In this document: positions 17,126-31,269 of the stretch, in pieces | How positions within the stretch are numbered: position 1 is the stretch's first letter | Layout of the letters: each line of letters opens with the position of its first letter | Origin: Mobilicoccus caccae | Lineage (GTDB): Bacteria > Actinomycetota > Actinomycetes > Actinomycetales > Dermatophilaceae | Assembly: GCF_030161635.1 (NCBI RefSeq) | Contig: NZ_BSUO01000001.1 | Location: 1,345,199-1,409,198 of the forward strand | Length of the DNA: 64,000 nt | Direction of reading: 5' to 3' | The notes under the pieces: model-generated | The model's database searches: none | The model's input: the letters and a program-made list of their open reading frames with translations, nothing else | Told to the model about the DNA's origin: nothing | Translations under genes and position numbers: made by a program

Positions 17126-17641
17126 TCAGCCGGGGAAGGCCGGGTCCAGGTCGCATCGAGCGCTGACTCGACCATTCCTGTCGGGCTCGGCGGACACGAA
17201 GCCGAGCCGATCGAGCAGCGCTCGCGCCGGGGTGTTCGTGGCCGATGTCTCGGCTCTCACCGACGCCGCCCCGCAAGCCCTGGCTCTGGCGAGCACCAGC
17301 GTCAGGGCGGCCTCGGCCAGGCGTTGCCCGCGGACGTTCTGCGCCAGCCAGATCCCCGTCTCCAGCGTGGACGGCTCATCGGTCCGTTTCAGGCGCACGG
17401 CGCCTACCGGCGCGCCCTCGTGGATGACGGCCCACGTGGCCTCGCCGACAGGGGAGTCCAGCCCGGCTCTGCACGCCCGGTGGTAGTCCTCGAGCCACGC
17501 GACCCGCTCGGCCGTCCATGCCTCTCCCGGCGTCATCGGGGCGGTGACCTCGTCGGCGCAGGCGTCGGACACAGCCACGGCCACCAGCTTCGCCAGCACG
17601 TCCTCCTGCACGGCGACGAGCGACACGTGGACCCCACTCAT
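17126..17641 (-). CDS. GNAT-family N-acetyltransferase
   Basis: 171 residues forming one GNAT domain. Motif A is recognisable in GIWLAQNVRGQRLAEAALTL (acetyl-CoA pyrophosphate loop R-G-Q-x-L-A) and motif B in TSATNTPARALLDRLGFVS. The substrate cannot be told; the order resembles ribosomal-protein or small-molecule acetyltransferases such as RimJ-like proteins. The ATG at 17641 stands alone; no operon partner. It converges with the DUF222 remnant and is divergent from the helicase gene. Confidence 0.8.
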   Translation of the reverse strand: MSGVHVSLVAVQEDVLAKLVAVAVSDACADEVTAPMTPGEAWTAERVAWLEDYHRACRAGLDSPVGEATWAVIHEGAPVGAVRLKRTDEPSTLETGIWLAQNVRGQRLAEAALTLVLARARACGAASVRAETSATNTPARALLDRLGFVSAEPDRNGRVSARCDLDPAFPG

Positions 17642-17741
17642 CGCCTCACCCTACGACTGCCGGTCCGCTCGCCCCGTCCGCCGGCCACCACCCTTCGCCG
17701 CGTGAAAAACCCGGTGGACGCCCGCCCGTATCCTGGAAGGC

Positions 17742-20700
17742 GTGTCCGAATCGCCCACGCCCGAACCTCCCCGGCCCGCCCGACCGCGGCCGGCGAGCGC
17801 GACACCCCCGGACGCCGGAGGCACCGGCCGCGAGGGTGTCGCGCAGGGGGAGGGACGCCGCGGACGCGGCAGGCGAGGTCGACCGCGCCGGCCCCAGGGC
17901 GAGGGCGAGCGTCAGGGCGAGCAACCACCTGACCAGGGCGAGCAGCGACCCGACCAGCGCGAGCAGCGACCCGACCAGCGCGAGCGGGGACGAGGTCGCG
18001 GACCACGCCCGAACCGCCGCAACCAGCAGGGTGACCGGCGTCAGGACCGACCGCCACCGACCCCCGAGGAGCGCGAGGCGCGCCGCGTCGCCCGTGAGAA
18101 GCGCCTCGCTGCGCGCGCGGCGAGCGTCCCGGCGATCACCTACCCCGATCTGCCGGTCAGCGCGGTCAAGGACGACATCGCGGCCGCGATCCGCGACCAC
18201 CAGGTCGTCATCATCGCCGGCGAGACCGGCTCGGGTAAGACGACGCAGATCCCCAAGGTCTGCCTCGAACTGGGCCGCGGTATCGCCGGGCAGATCGGGC
18301 ACACCCAACCCCGGCGTATCGCTGCGCGGTCGGTCGCCGAGCGGCTGGCCGAGGAACTTGATGTCGACCTCGGCAAGCAGGTCGGCTACCAGGTGCGGTT
18401 CACCGACGAGTCCACGCGCGACACGCTCGTCAAGGTGATGACCGACGGCATCCTGCTCAACGAGCTCCAACGCGACCGTGACCTGCGCCGATACGACACG
18501 ATCATCATCGACGAGGCCCACGAACGCAGCCTCAACATCGACTTCGTCCTCGGCTACCTCAAGCAGTTGCTGCCGCGCCGGCCCGACCTCAAGGTGATCG
18601 TCACCTCCGCCACGATCGACCCCGAACGGTTCGCCGCCCACTTCACGGACCGCGACGGGAAGCCCGCCCCGATCATCGAGGTCTCCGGGCGCACCTACCC
18701 GGTCGAGATCCGCTACCGCCCCCTGGTGCGCGTCGAACCGGCCAAGACCCCCGGCAAGCCGGACGTCGAGACCGAGATCGACCAGGTCACCGGCATCTGC
18801 GAGGCCGTCGAGGAGCTGTGGACCGAGGGCGGCGCAGCCGAACGGGCCCGTGAGGGCAGCGGCGAGGACATCCTCGTGTTCCTGTCCGGGGAGCGGGAGA
18901 TCCGCGACGCCGCAGACGCCCTCGAAGGCATGAACCTGCCCGGCACCGAGATCCTGCCGCTGTTCGGACGCCTCTCGGCCGCCGAGCAGCACCGCGTCTT
19001 CTCCCGGCACTCCGGGCGGCGGGTCGTGCTGGCCACCAACGTCGCCGAGACCTCGCTCACCGTCCCCGGCATCAGGTACGTCGTCGACGCCGGCACCGCG
19101 CGGATCAGCCGGTACAGCCAGCGCACCAAGGTCCAACGTCTGCCGATCGAGCCGATCAGCCGCGCCAGCGCCAACCAGCGTTCGGGTCGGTGCGGCCGGG
19201 TCTCCGACGGCATCGCCATCCGCCTCTACTCCGAGGCGGACCACGACGCCCGCCCGGAGTTCACCGACCCCGAGATCCTGCGCACCAACCTCGCCTCCGT
19301 CATCCTGCAGATGACAGCCCTCGGCCTCGGCGACATCGCCAGATTCCCCTTCGTCGAGGCGCCGGACTCCCGCATGGTCACCGACGGCCTGCGACTGCTC
19401 CACGAGCTGCACGCCATCGACCCCGAGGAGAAGGACCCGCGCCGGCGCCTCACCGACGTCGGCCGCCGCATCGCCCGCCTTCCCGTCGACCCACGCCTGG
19501 CCCGCATGATGCTCGCCGCCGTCGATGAAGGCGCCCTGCGCGAGGTCATGACGATCGTCGCGGCCCTGTCGATCCAGGACGTCCGCGAACGGCCACTGGA
19601 GAAGCAGGCGCAGGCCGACCAGCAGCACGCCCGGTTCAAGGACGAGAAGTCCGACTTCGTCACCCTGCTCAACCTGTGGAAGTACCTGCGCAAGCAGCAG
19701 AAGGAGCTCTCCGGCAGCGCGTTCCGGCGCATGTGCAAGAACGAGTACCTCTACTACCTGCGCATCCGTGAATGGCAGGACCTCGTCGGCCAGCTCACCA
19801 CGACGATGCGCGAACTCGACCTCGAACCGAACTCCCGGCCCGCCACCTCCGACCAGGTGCACCGCGCGCTTCTCACGGGCCTGCTCTCCCAGATCGGGCT
19901 GTACGACCGGGACAAGAGGGAGTACCTCGGCGCCCGCGGGGCCAGGTTCGCGATCCAGCCCGGGTCGGCATTGCGCCGCAGCTCACCCGAGTGGGTCATG
20001 AGCGCCGAGCTCGTCGAGACCACCCGCCTGTGGGCCCGCACCAACGCCGAGACCGATCCGGCCTGGATCGAGCAGGCAGGTGCGCACCTGCTCAAGCGCT
20101 CCTACAGTGAACCCCATTGGAGCCGTAAGCGGGCCGGCGCCGTCGCGACCGAACGGGTCACGCTCTACGGGGTGCCGCTCGTCACCGACCGCCAGGTGGG
20201 CTACGGGTCGATCGACCCCGAGACCTCGCGGGCCCTGTTCATCCGCCACGCCCTGGTCGAGGAGGACTGGGACACCCCCACCGCTTCTTCCACGACAACC
20301 GCAAACTCGTGGCCAGGCTCGCCGAACTCGAGTCCCGGGCACGCCGGCGCGACATCCTCGTCGACGAGGACACCCTCTTCGAGTTCTACGACCAGCGCAT
20401 CCCGGCGACCGTGGTCTCCGGCGCGCACTTCGACGCCTGGTGGAAGAAGGAACGGCGCCGCCGACCCGAGCTGCTCACGTTCACCGAGGACTTCCTCGTC
20501 TCCGACGACGCCGACGAGATCGACGCCACCCACTACCCCCACGAGTGGGTCCAGGGTGACCTGCGGTTGCGGCTCACCTACCAGTTCGAACCCGGCGCCG
20601 ACGCCGACGGCGTGACCGTCCACATCCCCGTCGAACAGCTCAACCAGGTGAGTGAGGAGGGGTTCGACTGGCAGGTGCCCGGTCTGCGGTCCGAACTCGC

Positions 20701-21937
20701 CACCGCCCTGCTCAAGAGCCTGCCCAAGGCGACCCGCAAGCACTTCGTCCCCACGCCCGACCATGCGCGGGCGGCGCTGGCGGAGGCCGACGAGGCGGAG
20801 ATGGCGGCGGGGGTGCCGCTGGTCGAGGAACTCGGGCGGGCGCTCTACATCCGCACCGGTCACCGCGTGCCGGTGGGGGAGTGGGACGTCACCCGCGTGC
20901 CCGACCACCTGCGGATGACCTTCCGCGTGGAGGACCCGCGCGGGCGGCGGCTCGGCGAGGGCAAGGACCTCGCCGACCTGCAGGCCGACCTCGCCCCTCA
21001 GGTCCGCTCGACGATGGCCAAGGCCGCCGGCGACGTCGAACGCGCCGGTCTCACGACCTTCGACCTCACCGAGCTGCCGGCCGTCTTCGAACGCCGGGTC
21101 GGCAAGCGCGATGTGCAGGGATTCCCGGCGCTGGTCGACCAGGGCGACTCCGTGGCCGTGCAGGTGCTGGCGGGGCGGGCCGAGCAGGTCGCGGCGACCC
21201 GTCTCGGACTGCGACGGTTGATCCTGCTCAACACGACCGTGCCGTGGCAGCGGATCCTCGGGCTGCTGACGAACACGCAGAAGCTCGCCCTGGGCAACAA
21301 CCCGCACGGCGGGGTGCAGGCGTTGCTCGACGACGTGCTCGCCGCGGCGGTCGATGCCATCGCGGCCCGCCGACTCGCGGCGGCCGGCGCCGAGATGATC
21401 CGCACTCCAGAGCAGTTCGACGACGCCCTGGCCGCGGTCCGTCGCGAGATCGTGCCGACCGTCGTGGACATCGTCGAGAGCCTGCACCCCGCGCTGGACC
21501 GGGCGTTGGCCGTCCGTCTCGCCCTCGATGCGATGCGGCCGAGCACCGCCGACCTGGCGGCACTCAAGGAGGACCTCACCGCGCAGGCGGCCGACCTCAT
21601 CCGCCCGGGGTTCGTCGCCGACACCGGAGCCGCGCAGCTGCGGCACCTGCCGCGCTACCTGCAGGGGATGCTCGTGCGCCTCGAGAAGGCACCGCTGGAG
21701 CCCTGGCGCGACGCGCAGCGGCTCGAGGTCGTCCGCACCGTCGAGGCCGAACGCCGCAAGGTCGTGGAGGCGCTGCCGGAGATCGAGCGCGACGCCGACG
21801 ACGTGCGGGCGTTGCGATGGATGGTCCAGGAGCTGCGCGTCAGCCTGTTCGCGCCGGCGCTGGGGACCGCGCATCCGGTGTCGGAGAAGCGGATCTACAA
21901 GGCCATGGACGCCGTCGAGGACGCTCACCTCGGCTGA
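17742..21937 (+). CDS. hrpA: ATP-dependent DEAH-box RNA helicase HrpA (one apparent sequencing frame break)
   Basis: 1398 residues after adding one C in the run 20275-20279 (restores DTPHRFFHDNRKL). A charged Arg/Gln/Pro-rich N-terminal tail of about 120 residues contains 7-residue repeats (EQRPDQR). Helicase motifs: GETGSGKTTQIP (I), DEAHERS (II), SATID (III) and QRSGRCGRV (VI); then HA2, OB-fold and the long HrpA-specific DUF3418 C-terminus ending near 21937. HrpA-type helicases act on RNA and on collided ribosomes in bacteria. GTG 17742 is the first start; the AAGG before it is too close to be ideal, so the exact start is unsure. Confidence 0.92.
17916..17988. repeat. 21-bp tandem repeats in the hrpA 5' region
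   Basis: Three full units of 21 bp beginning GCGAGCA and ending ACCAG, plus a partial fourth, encoding EQPPDQG, EQRPDQR, EQRPDQR and ER. Units two and three are nearly identical, so copy number may vary between strains. Confidence 0.75.
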
Positions 21938-22032
21938 GCGCGCCACGCGCCGGGGGACCGTCGCGCCGATCATCGGGAATCGTGGGGGTCGACGAAGCGT
22001 TGACCACGCAGAACCATGGGAAGGAGACCCCG

Positions 22033-22971
22033 GTGCAGGATCCCTCAGCACTCTTCAGGTTGGAAACCGACACGGATCTGGCCGATCTGCGGGCGTCCAC
22101 GCTGGTCGTGGCTCTCGGAGGTTTCATCGACGCCGGTCACACCCAGCGTCTGCTGGTCGAACACCTGCTGCGCACGCTCGACCACACGGTCGTGGCGACC
22201 TTCGACGTGGATCAGCTCATCGACTACCGCGCCCGGCGCCCGGTCATGACCTTCTCCCAGGACCGCTACACGGGGTACACCGACCCCTCGCTGGCCCTGT
22301 ACCGGCTCGTCGACGACTCCGGCACGCCGTTCTTCCTGCTGTGGGGCCCCGAGCCCGACTACCAGTGGGAGCGCGTCGTCGAGGCCGTCACCGCCCTGGC
22401 GAAGGCCCTGTCGGTCGAACTCTTCGTCACCCTCTACGGCATCCCCATGGCGGTGCCGCACACCCGCCCGGTGTCGTCCACGGTCCACGGCACCACCGAC
22501 GAGCTGCGGAGCCTCGGCACCCGCATCTTCGGCACCCTCAACGCACCCGGCTCGCTGTCCGGACTCCTGGAGTACCGCCTCGGCGAGCAGGGCCGCGCCG
22601 CAGTGGGTTTCGTCATCTACGTGCCGCACTACCTGGCCCAGGGCGACTATCCGGCCGCCGCTGCACACGGTCTCGAGCGGATCGCCGAGGTCGGAGGTCT
22701 CGACCTCTCGCCCTCGGGTCTCGAGCTGGCCGCTGCCGACAGTGCCCACGCGATCGCCGCGGAGGTGGTCGAATCGGCCGAGGCCGCCGAGATCGTGCGG
22801 GCCCTCGAGGAGCAGTACGACGCCCGCCTGGCGCGGCTCGGAGACGGTGAGAACGAGGGCGAGGAGCACGAGGGGCTCGGAGCGATCGACGCCGGATCCC
22901 TGCCCACGGGAGACCAACTGGGCGCCGAACTCGAAGCCTTCCTCGAAGAGATCCGCCGCGGGCGGCACTGA
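22033..22971 (+). CDS. PAC2-family protein
   Basis: 312 residues. PAC2 fold signatures: LVVALGGFIDAGHTQRLLVEHLL at the start, then RRPVMTF, LLWGPEPDYQWERVVEAV and LYGIPMAVPHTRP. The family is named after eukaryotic proteasome assembly chaperone 2; actinobacterial members are often linked with the proteasome but their biochemistry is not settled. A C-terminal part of about 80 residues is acidic and may be helical. GTG 22033 has AAGGAG 6 bp upstream. It lies 95 bp after hrpA on the same strand. Confidence 0.85.
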   Translation: MQDPSALFRLETDTDLADLRASTLVVALGGFIDAGHTQRLLVEHLLRTLDHTVVATFDVDQLIDYRARRPVMTFSQDRYTGYTDPSLALYRLVDDSGTPFFLLWGPEPDYQWERVVEAVTALAKALSVELFVTLYGIPMAVPHTRPVSSTVHGTTDELRSLGTRIFGTLNAPGSLSGLLEYRLGEQGRAAVGFVIYVPHYLAQGDYPAAAAHGLERIAEVGGLDLSPSGLELAAADSAHAIAAEVVESAEAAEIVRALEEQYDARLARLGDGENEGEEHEGLGAIDAGSLPTGDQLGAELEAFLEEIRRGRH

Positions 22972-23130
22972 ACGGCCGCCGGATCACCGGCCCACCCGGG
23001 CACCGACGGCGCCACCTGAGCGTTTGAGGCGTGCCCGCATCGGGAATGGTCCACGAAACGGTTGTCTCGGTCGACCCACGACCGCCCAGCCGACATCTCA
23101 GCTCGAGCACCTCAGCCAGGAGGACATCAC

Positions 23131-23835
23131 ATGGGGATCTTCGACCGTAAGAACGAGAGCGAGCCCGCTCCGATCGCCACGGAGGACATGAGCGGTCTCT
23201 CGGCGCAGGCGTCCCGCCTCGTCGAACGCATCCTCGAGGTCGGCATCGAGGGCAAGGGGTCCTTCGACTCCGCCCAGAAGATCGCCGACGACGCCCGCCG
23301 GCGCCGCAGCGACCCCGAGCGGGTCATCGACGACATCGTCGGTGCGCACACCCGACTGGCCGCCGGGAGCGGGTTCGTCACCGGCCTCGGCGGGTTCGTC
23401 ACCCTGCCGGTGGCGCTGCCGGCCAACGTCGCCGGGTTCTACATCCTCGCCACGCGCATGGCCGCGGCCATCGCGGCGGTGCGCGGGTACGACCTGTCCC
23501 AGCAGTCCGTCCGTTCGGCGATCCTGCTGTCCCTCGTGGGCGCCGACGCCGACGACCTGTTGAAGAAGGTCGGCTACAGCAGTGGCGGCCGCCTCGCCAA
23601 CCTCGCCGCGCAGAAGATGCCCGGCGCGGTCCTCATGGCGATCAACAAGGGCGTCGGGTTCCGGTTGATCACCCGCCTGGGCCGCTCGACGTTCGCCCGT
23701 CTCGGGCGAGGCGTGCCGCTCATGGGCGGCGTCATCGGCGCCGGCCTGGATGCCTACCTCATCGACAAGATCGCCAAGCACGTCCGCCGTGAGTTCCCGT
23801 TCAAGGCCACGGTGACCACGCTCCCCTCGTCCTGA
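23131..23835 (+). CDS. EcsC-family protein
   Basis: 234 residues. The central part has Gly/Ala-rich, partly hydrophobic helices (GFVTGLGGFVTLPVALPANV, FYILATRMAAAIAAVRGYDL) and a C-terminal GRGVPLMGGVIGAGLDAYLID, all typical of EcsC-family proteins. The family is named after B. subtilis EcsC; function is unknown. ATG 23131 has AGGAGG 7 bp upstream, a strong site. A strong hairpin follows the stop. Confidence 0.82.
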   Translation: MGIFDRKNESEPAPIATEDMSGLSAQASRLVERILEVGIEGKGSFDSAQKIADDARRRRSDPERVIDDIVGAHTRLAAGSGFVTGLGGFVTLPVALPANVAGFYILATRMAAAIAAVRGYDLSQQSVRSAILLSLVGADADDLLKKVGYSSGGRLANLAAQKMPGAVLMAINKGVGFRLITRLGRSTFARLGRGVPLMGGVIGAGLDAYLIDKIAKHVRREFPFKATVTTLPSS

Positions 23836-23850
23836 GGCACGGGCACCTCT

Positions 23851-23896
23851 CACGACCAGGGCCGTCGCGGTTGTCCACCGCGGCGGCCCTGTCGTG
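23851..23896 (+). terminator. hairpin terminator after the EcsC-family gene
   Basis: Arms CAGGGCCGTCGCGG and CCGCGGCGGCCCTG (one mismatch) around a 7-base loop, extended by CACGA/TCGTG outside. No U-run, as is usual at this GC content. Confidence 0.65.
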
Positions 23897-23960
23897 TGCC
23901 GATCCCCAGGCGGAGCGGAGGGCCGGTCGCGACCCCGGGCGGGCTGCCACCGTCGATCCC

Positions 23961-24991
23961 ATGACCCCCTCGCTCCGCTGCTCCCTTCCCGGGCTGCTCG
24001 TCCTCCTGCCCTACCACGTCGGTTTCCACCTTCACGACTCCCTCGTCGTCGTCGCCCTGCGCCAGGGGCGGGTCGACCTCGTCGAGCGGGTCGACATCCC
24101 GCCCGAGGCGCCACTGGACGACCTCACGACGGCGCGGCTCGTCCTGGCGCTGCACCGCCGACAGCCCTCCGCGGTCGTCGTCGTGGCCTACAGCGACCGG
24201 ATCGGCGCGATGCCCGCGCTGGGGGTCTCGTCGACGCGGTGGGGCCGGTGGTGCCGGTGGTCCGGGTGGTGGAGGTCCGGGGGAGCCGCTGGCGGGACGT
24301 CCCGGGTCGGGTCTGGACGTCGCTGCCCACGGCGGCGGACGTGCCACTCGTGGCCGAGTACGTGGGGCGGGGTGTGCACCCGCTGCCGGATCGCGACGCC
24401 CTCACGGCCGTGCTGTCACCCGTCCCCGGACCCGCCGCCGACGCGATGGCGGTCGAGGTCGCCCGGCGCGGCCGTCCCGGTACGCGCGACGGACTCGCGG
24501 CCTGGCACCGCCTCCTCGACCTCGATCGGGAGCCGGAACGTCGGGACGAGGTCACCGCCCTCGCGTTCCTGGCCCGCGTGGTCGATCGGGATGCCGTGCT
24601 CGCCCGCCTCGTCCCGACGACCGGTGGCGATGAGGAGCAGCACTTCCCGGGCCTTCCCGGCTCCCTCGACCCGGCCGAGGAGCAGGTGTGCACGCGGGCG
24701 GTCCTCATCCGACTGGCGGCCATCGCGCCTCCACCGGTGCGCGCCGCGGCCCTGTCGGTGCTCGCGGTGTGGGCCTGGGACGCCGGTGACGGGGCCACCG
24801 CATCCATCGCCGCCGACCTGGCGCTCGCGCACGATCCGACGTACGTCCTCGCCTCGTTGGTGGGTCAGCTCCTCCGGTGCGATGTGCGACCCCCGCGGCA
24901 TGAGGTGCGGGCACGAACACCCGGCCGCCGTGATCCGCGGAGGGCCATGCCGACGGAGGTCACATCGACTACGGTTGCCCACGTGCGGTGA
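23961..24991 (+). CDS. DUF4192 domain protein (one apparent sequencing frame break)
   Basis: 343 residues after adding one G to the run 24221-24225. Before it: LRCSLPGLLVLLPYHVGFHLHDSLVVVAL and VVVAYSDRI; after it: GLVDAVGPVVPVVRVVEV, WRDVPGRV and a helical C-terminus with VRAAALSVLAVWAWDAGDGA. This is the order of DUF4192 proteins, a family common in actinobacteria with no proven role. ATG 23961 is the first start that keeps the family N-terminus; no strong ribosome site is seen. It ends 37 bp before the stress-protein gene. Confidence 0.75.
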
Positions 24992-25027
24992 TGTGGCGCA
25001 CACCATCGATCTGTCGAGGAGGCCCGA

Positions 25028-25429
25028 GTGTCTGTCGTCGTGGGGTACATCCCGACCAAGGAAGGTCGTTCCGCCCTGGAACACGCGGCGCGCGAGGCCC
25101 GTCTGCGCAACTGCGACCTGGTGCTCGTCACCTCCGCCCGCAGCGGCCGCGAGCCCCATGCCGACGCCGCGCGCCGGTTCGAGGAGGCACTGACCCAGGT
25201 GCGCACCGATCTCGAGGCCGCGGGCGTGAGTGTGGTCGACCGCACCCTCGAGCACGGACATGAGGCGGCCGACGACCTCATCGACGTGGCCGACGAGGTG
25301 GGGGCCCAGTGCATCGTCATCGGGCTCCGGCGGCGTTCGCCCATCGGCAAGCTGGTGCTCGGGTCGAACGCGCAGCGCGTCCTGCTGGAGGCGCACTGCC
25401 CGGTCATCGCGGTGAAGTCCCAGGACTGA
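25028..25429 (+). CDS. universal stress protein (UspA family)
   Basis: 133 residues, a single USP domain. It starts SVVVGYIPTKEGRSALEHA, and near the C-terminus has IVIGLRRRSPIGKLVLGSNAQRV, which carries the G-2x-G-9x-G-(S/N) type phosphate-binding loop of the ATP-binding USP class. These small cytosolic dimers bind ATP and are induced by growth arrest; the client here is not known. GTG 25028 has GAGGAGG upstream. Confidence 0.9.
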   Translation: MSVVVGYIPTKEGRSALEHAAREARLRNCDLVLVTSARSGREPHADAARRFEEALTQVRTDLEAAGVSVVDRTLEHGHEAADDLIDVADEVGAQCIVIGLRRRSPIGKLVLGSNAQRVLLEAHCPVIAVKSQD

Positions 25430-25520
25430 GGGACCGGGCCCGGGGGCCGACCGACGGCTCGGGACGCCGGATTTCGGGACGGACGGGACGCCGACCGTGC
25501 GAGAACCGCGGACGTCGAAT

Positions 25521-25526
25521 TATAAT
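25521..25526 (+). promoter_or_regulatory. possible -10 element upstream of sigA
   Basis: A perfect TATAAT in an AT-rich patch, 141 bp upstream of the sigA start. The spaced -35 region (TGCGAG) does not match TTGACA, so this is only a candidate; it would give a leader of about 130 nt. Confidence 0.4.
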
Positions 25527-25666
25527 GGTGTTCAGACGACGGCGGGCGGGTCCGCGAAACTGCCCCGGACACCACGCCCGAGCATCACTCCCCGGTCATC
25601 GGGGTGCCCACCAGACCAAGCCTTCACGGCTCAGTCATGACCTCCTGAAAGGTGTCAGGGTTACCC

Positions 25667-27382
<1,716 letters not shown>

Positions 27383-27397
27383 GCCTGCTTGCGCGAC

Positions 27398-27443
27398 GAT
27401 GGTCCCCAGGTGGTGGGTACGTCACCCGCCGCTGGGGGCCATC
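27398..27443 (+). terminator. hairpin terminator after sigA
   Basis: Outer arms GATGGTCCCCAG and CTGGGGGCCATC (one G-T pair), inner arms GGTGGGT/ACCCGCC. It lies 15 bp after the sigA stop. Confidence 0.7.
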
Positions 27444-27483
27444 TCCGTGTCCGGGGGTGGGAGGTGAGGACCGAAGGGGAACG

Positions 27484-28739
27484 ATGGCGACGCGTCATGT
27501 CGATGGCGAGGCCTGGCTGCTGCAACGCGGCCTGCCTCAGGTGGTGCCCTTCTCACGACGCGTGAGGGACACGCTCGGGAGATCCGCACCGCTCTTCGTC
27601 GCCCTGCTGGTCCTTGACACGCTTCTGCAGTCGCTGGTCGCCGCCTGGGCGTTCATGGAGTCGCCGTCGCCGGCGGCCGGTTTCGAACCCGATCTCTTCG
27701 CGGCCGTGCTGTTGGTGGTCCTGCTGGCGGCGCCGATCCTGGCGGGGCTGGCCGCCTGGCTGACCTGGCGATTCGTCCGCCGCTCACCGCGGATCGCGCG
27801 CGTGGTCGCTGTCGTGGCCATCCTCACGTGGATCGCCTCGGCCGCTCAGAGCGCCGCACAGATCGACGGCGCACGCCTGTGGAGTGCCGTCCTCGTCCGG
27901 GTGGGGGTGGGCGTCTTCCTGCTCGGGTGCGTCGTCATCGGGGTGGGCACGGTCGTCCACTGGGCGTTGCGGCGGTCGCTGCTGGAGTTGTGGAGCGTGG
28001 GTCCCATGGTCGTGCGGGTGCTGCCCGTGCTCATGGTCGCCGTGTTGTTCCTGTTCTTCAACGCCGAGATCTGGCAGGTCTCGGCGGGCCTGGACACCGT
28101 CCGGACCTTCGGCGTCGCCGGGGTGCTCTCCGCGCTGGCCGTGGTGGTCGTGGTGGTGACCGCCCTCGACGAACTCCGTCCCGATGTCGACTCCGACGAT
28201 CACGAGACCCCGGCCGTCGAGGACCTCCTGCGCGGGACACCCTGGGAGGGCGCGGCCGACGGCGGACGCACACCCCGGCTGCGGATCGGCGAGCGGATCA
28301 ACTTCCTCCTCGTGCCGATCGCCGCGCAGAGCATCCAGGTCGCGGTCTTCGGGGCGGTGATGTTCGCGTTCTTCATCGGCTTCGGCAAACTCGCCATCTC
28401 GGACTCGGTCGCGAAGTCCTGGATCACGACCGACCCTCAGATGCTGCAGATCCTCGACATCCCCTCGGGGTGAGTGTCCCCCTGGTGCGCGTGAGCCTCA
28501 TCCTGGCCAGCTTCTGCGCCTTGTCCTTCGCCGCGTCGGCGTCCACCGACAAGGGCTACCGCGAGGCGTTCCTCGAGCCGATCCTCCACGAGGCGCGGGT
28601 CAATCTCGCCGCGCGGCACGCCTACGTGCGTTCACTGGCGGCCTCGGAGTCGGTGCCCGCGCGCGAGGCCGGCGAGGGGGACGTCGATGACACGGACGGC
28701 GAGGCGGACCGGCGGGATCGGGACGTCATCCCCGACTGA
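27484..28739 (+). CDS. polytopic membrane protein, unknown function (one apparent sequencing frame break)
   Basis: 418 residues after adding one G to the run 28467-28470; otherwise a stop follows at once (TGA, 28471-28473). At least eight hydrophobic segments: about residues 35-55, 70-95, 105-125, 135-160, 180-200, 210-235, 280-305 and 330-350, and an acidic hydrophilic loop at 235-275. The part after the break (VSLILASFCALSFAAS, then ARVNLAARHAYVRSLAA) continues the protein naturally, so I read one gene. I do not recognise the family with certainty. ATG 27484 follows GAAGGGGA. Confidence 0.65.
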
Positions 28740-29262
28740 GGCGGGCCGCTTCGCGCAGGACGTCGTCGAACAGGGCGCGGTCGAGTGCGGGCCCTTCGCG
28801 TCGGACGGTGGAGGGTGCCAGACGCACGACTCGGTCGAGGCGGACCTCGCTGGGGCGTTCCTGGCGGTCCCAGGTGCCGGTGCCCACGTCCATCCAGCGA
28901 CGTCCGGCGGCGGCCTCCTGATGCTGGTCGCGGTCGTGGTCCTTGCTGGTCAGGGGGAGCGCGAGGAGCCAGGGGCCGTCCTGCCCGACGATGAGCGCCG
29001 GGCGGTCCTTGCCTCGGGAGTGGTTCTCCTCGTACGGGATCCACGCCCAGCACACCTCGCCGGGGTCGGGGCGGCCGTCGGCGTTGGGGCGGTAGTCACC
29101 CTGGAGGGGGCCCCGGTAGTCGCCGGGGTAGGGGCTGGTCGCCCGCGTGGCGGTGTGCCCCGTGCGGGGGCGGGGGTGGTGACGGCGTCGCAGGCCGACC
29201 TCGTCCTGGGCGCCTTTGAGGATGGCGCGGCCGAGATCGCTGAGGAGTCGTGTCACGTTCAC
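28726..29262 (-). CDS. PemK/MazF-family toxin-like protein (orphan)
   Basis: 178 residues. The MazF/PemK endoribonuclease fold starts at about residue 65: PDPGEVCWAWIPYEENHSRGKDRPALIVGQ contains the conserved proline-glycine-E-V-W and the K-D-R-P-A-L-I-V segment, followed by LALPLTSKDHD and a C-terminal RLAPSTVRREGPALDRALFDDVL. The first 60 residues are basic and not part of the fold. No antitoxin-sized gene is adjacent on either side, so toxin activity is uncertain. It overlaps the convergent membrane protein gene by 14 bp. Confidence 0.78.
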   Translation of the reverse strand: MNVTRLLSDLGRAILKGAQDEVGLRRRHHPRPRTGHTATRATSPYPGDYRGPLQGDYRPNADGRPDPGEVCWAWIPYEENHSRGKDRPALIVGQDGPWLLALPLTSKDHDRDQHQEAAAGRRWMDVGTGTWDRQERPSEVRLDRVVRLAPSTVRREGPALDRALFDDVLREAARLSRG

Positions 29263-29372
29263 CGGGCAAGGCTACGACGTCCGGGGGCGGGGGTGGCCCG
29301 TCGGGCGTGAGGTCCGACGATCCGGGCATGGGATGATGGCCCTTGCCCCGACATCGAGGAGAAGGTTCACAC

Positions 29373-31262
<1,890 letters not shown>

Positions 31263-31269
31263 TACCCCG

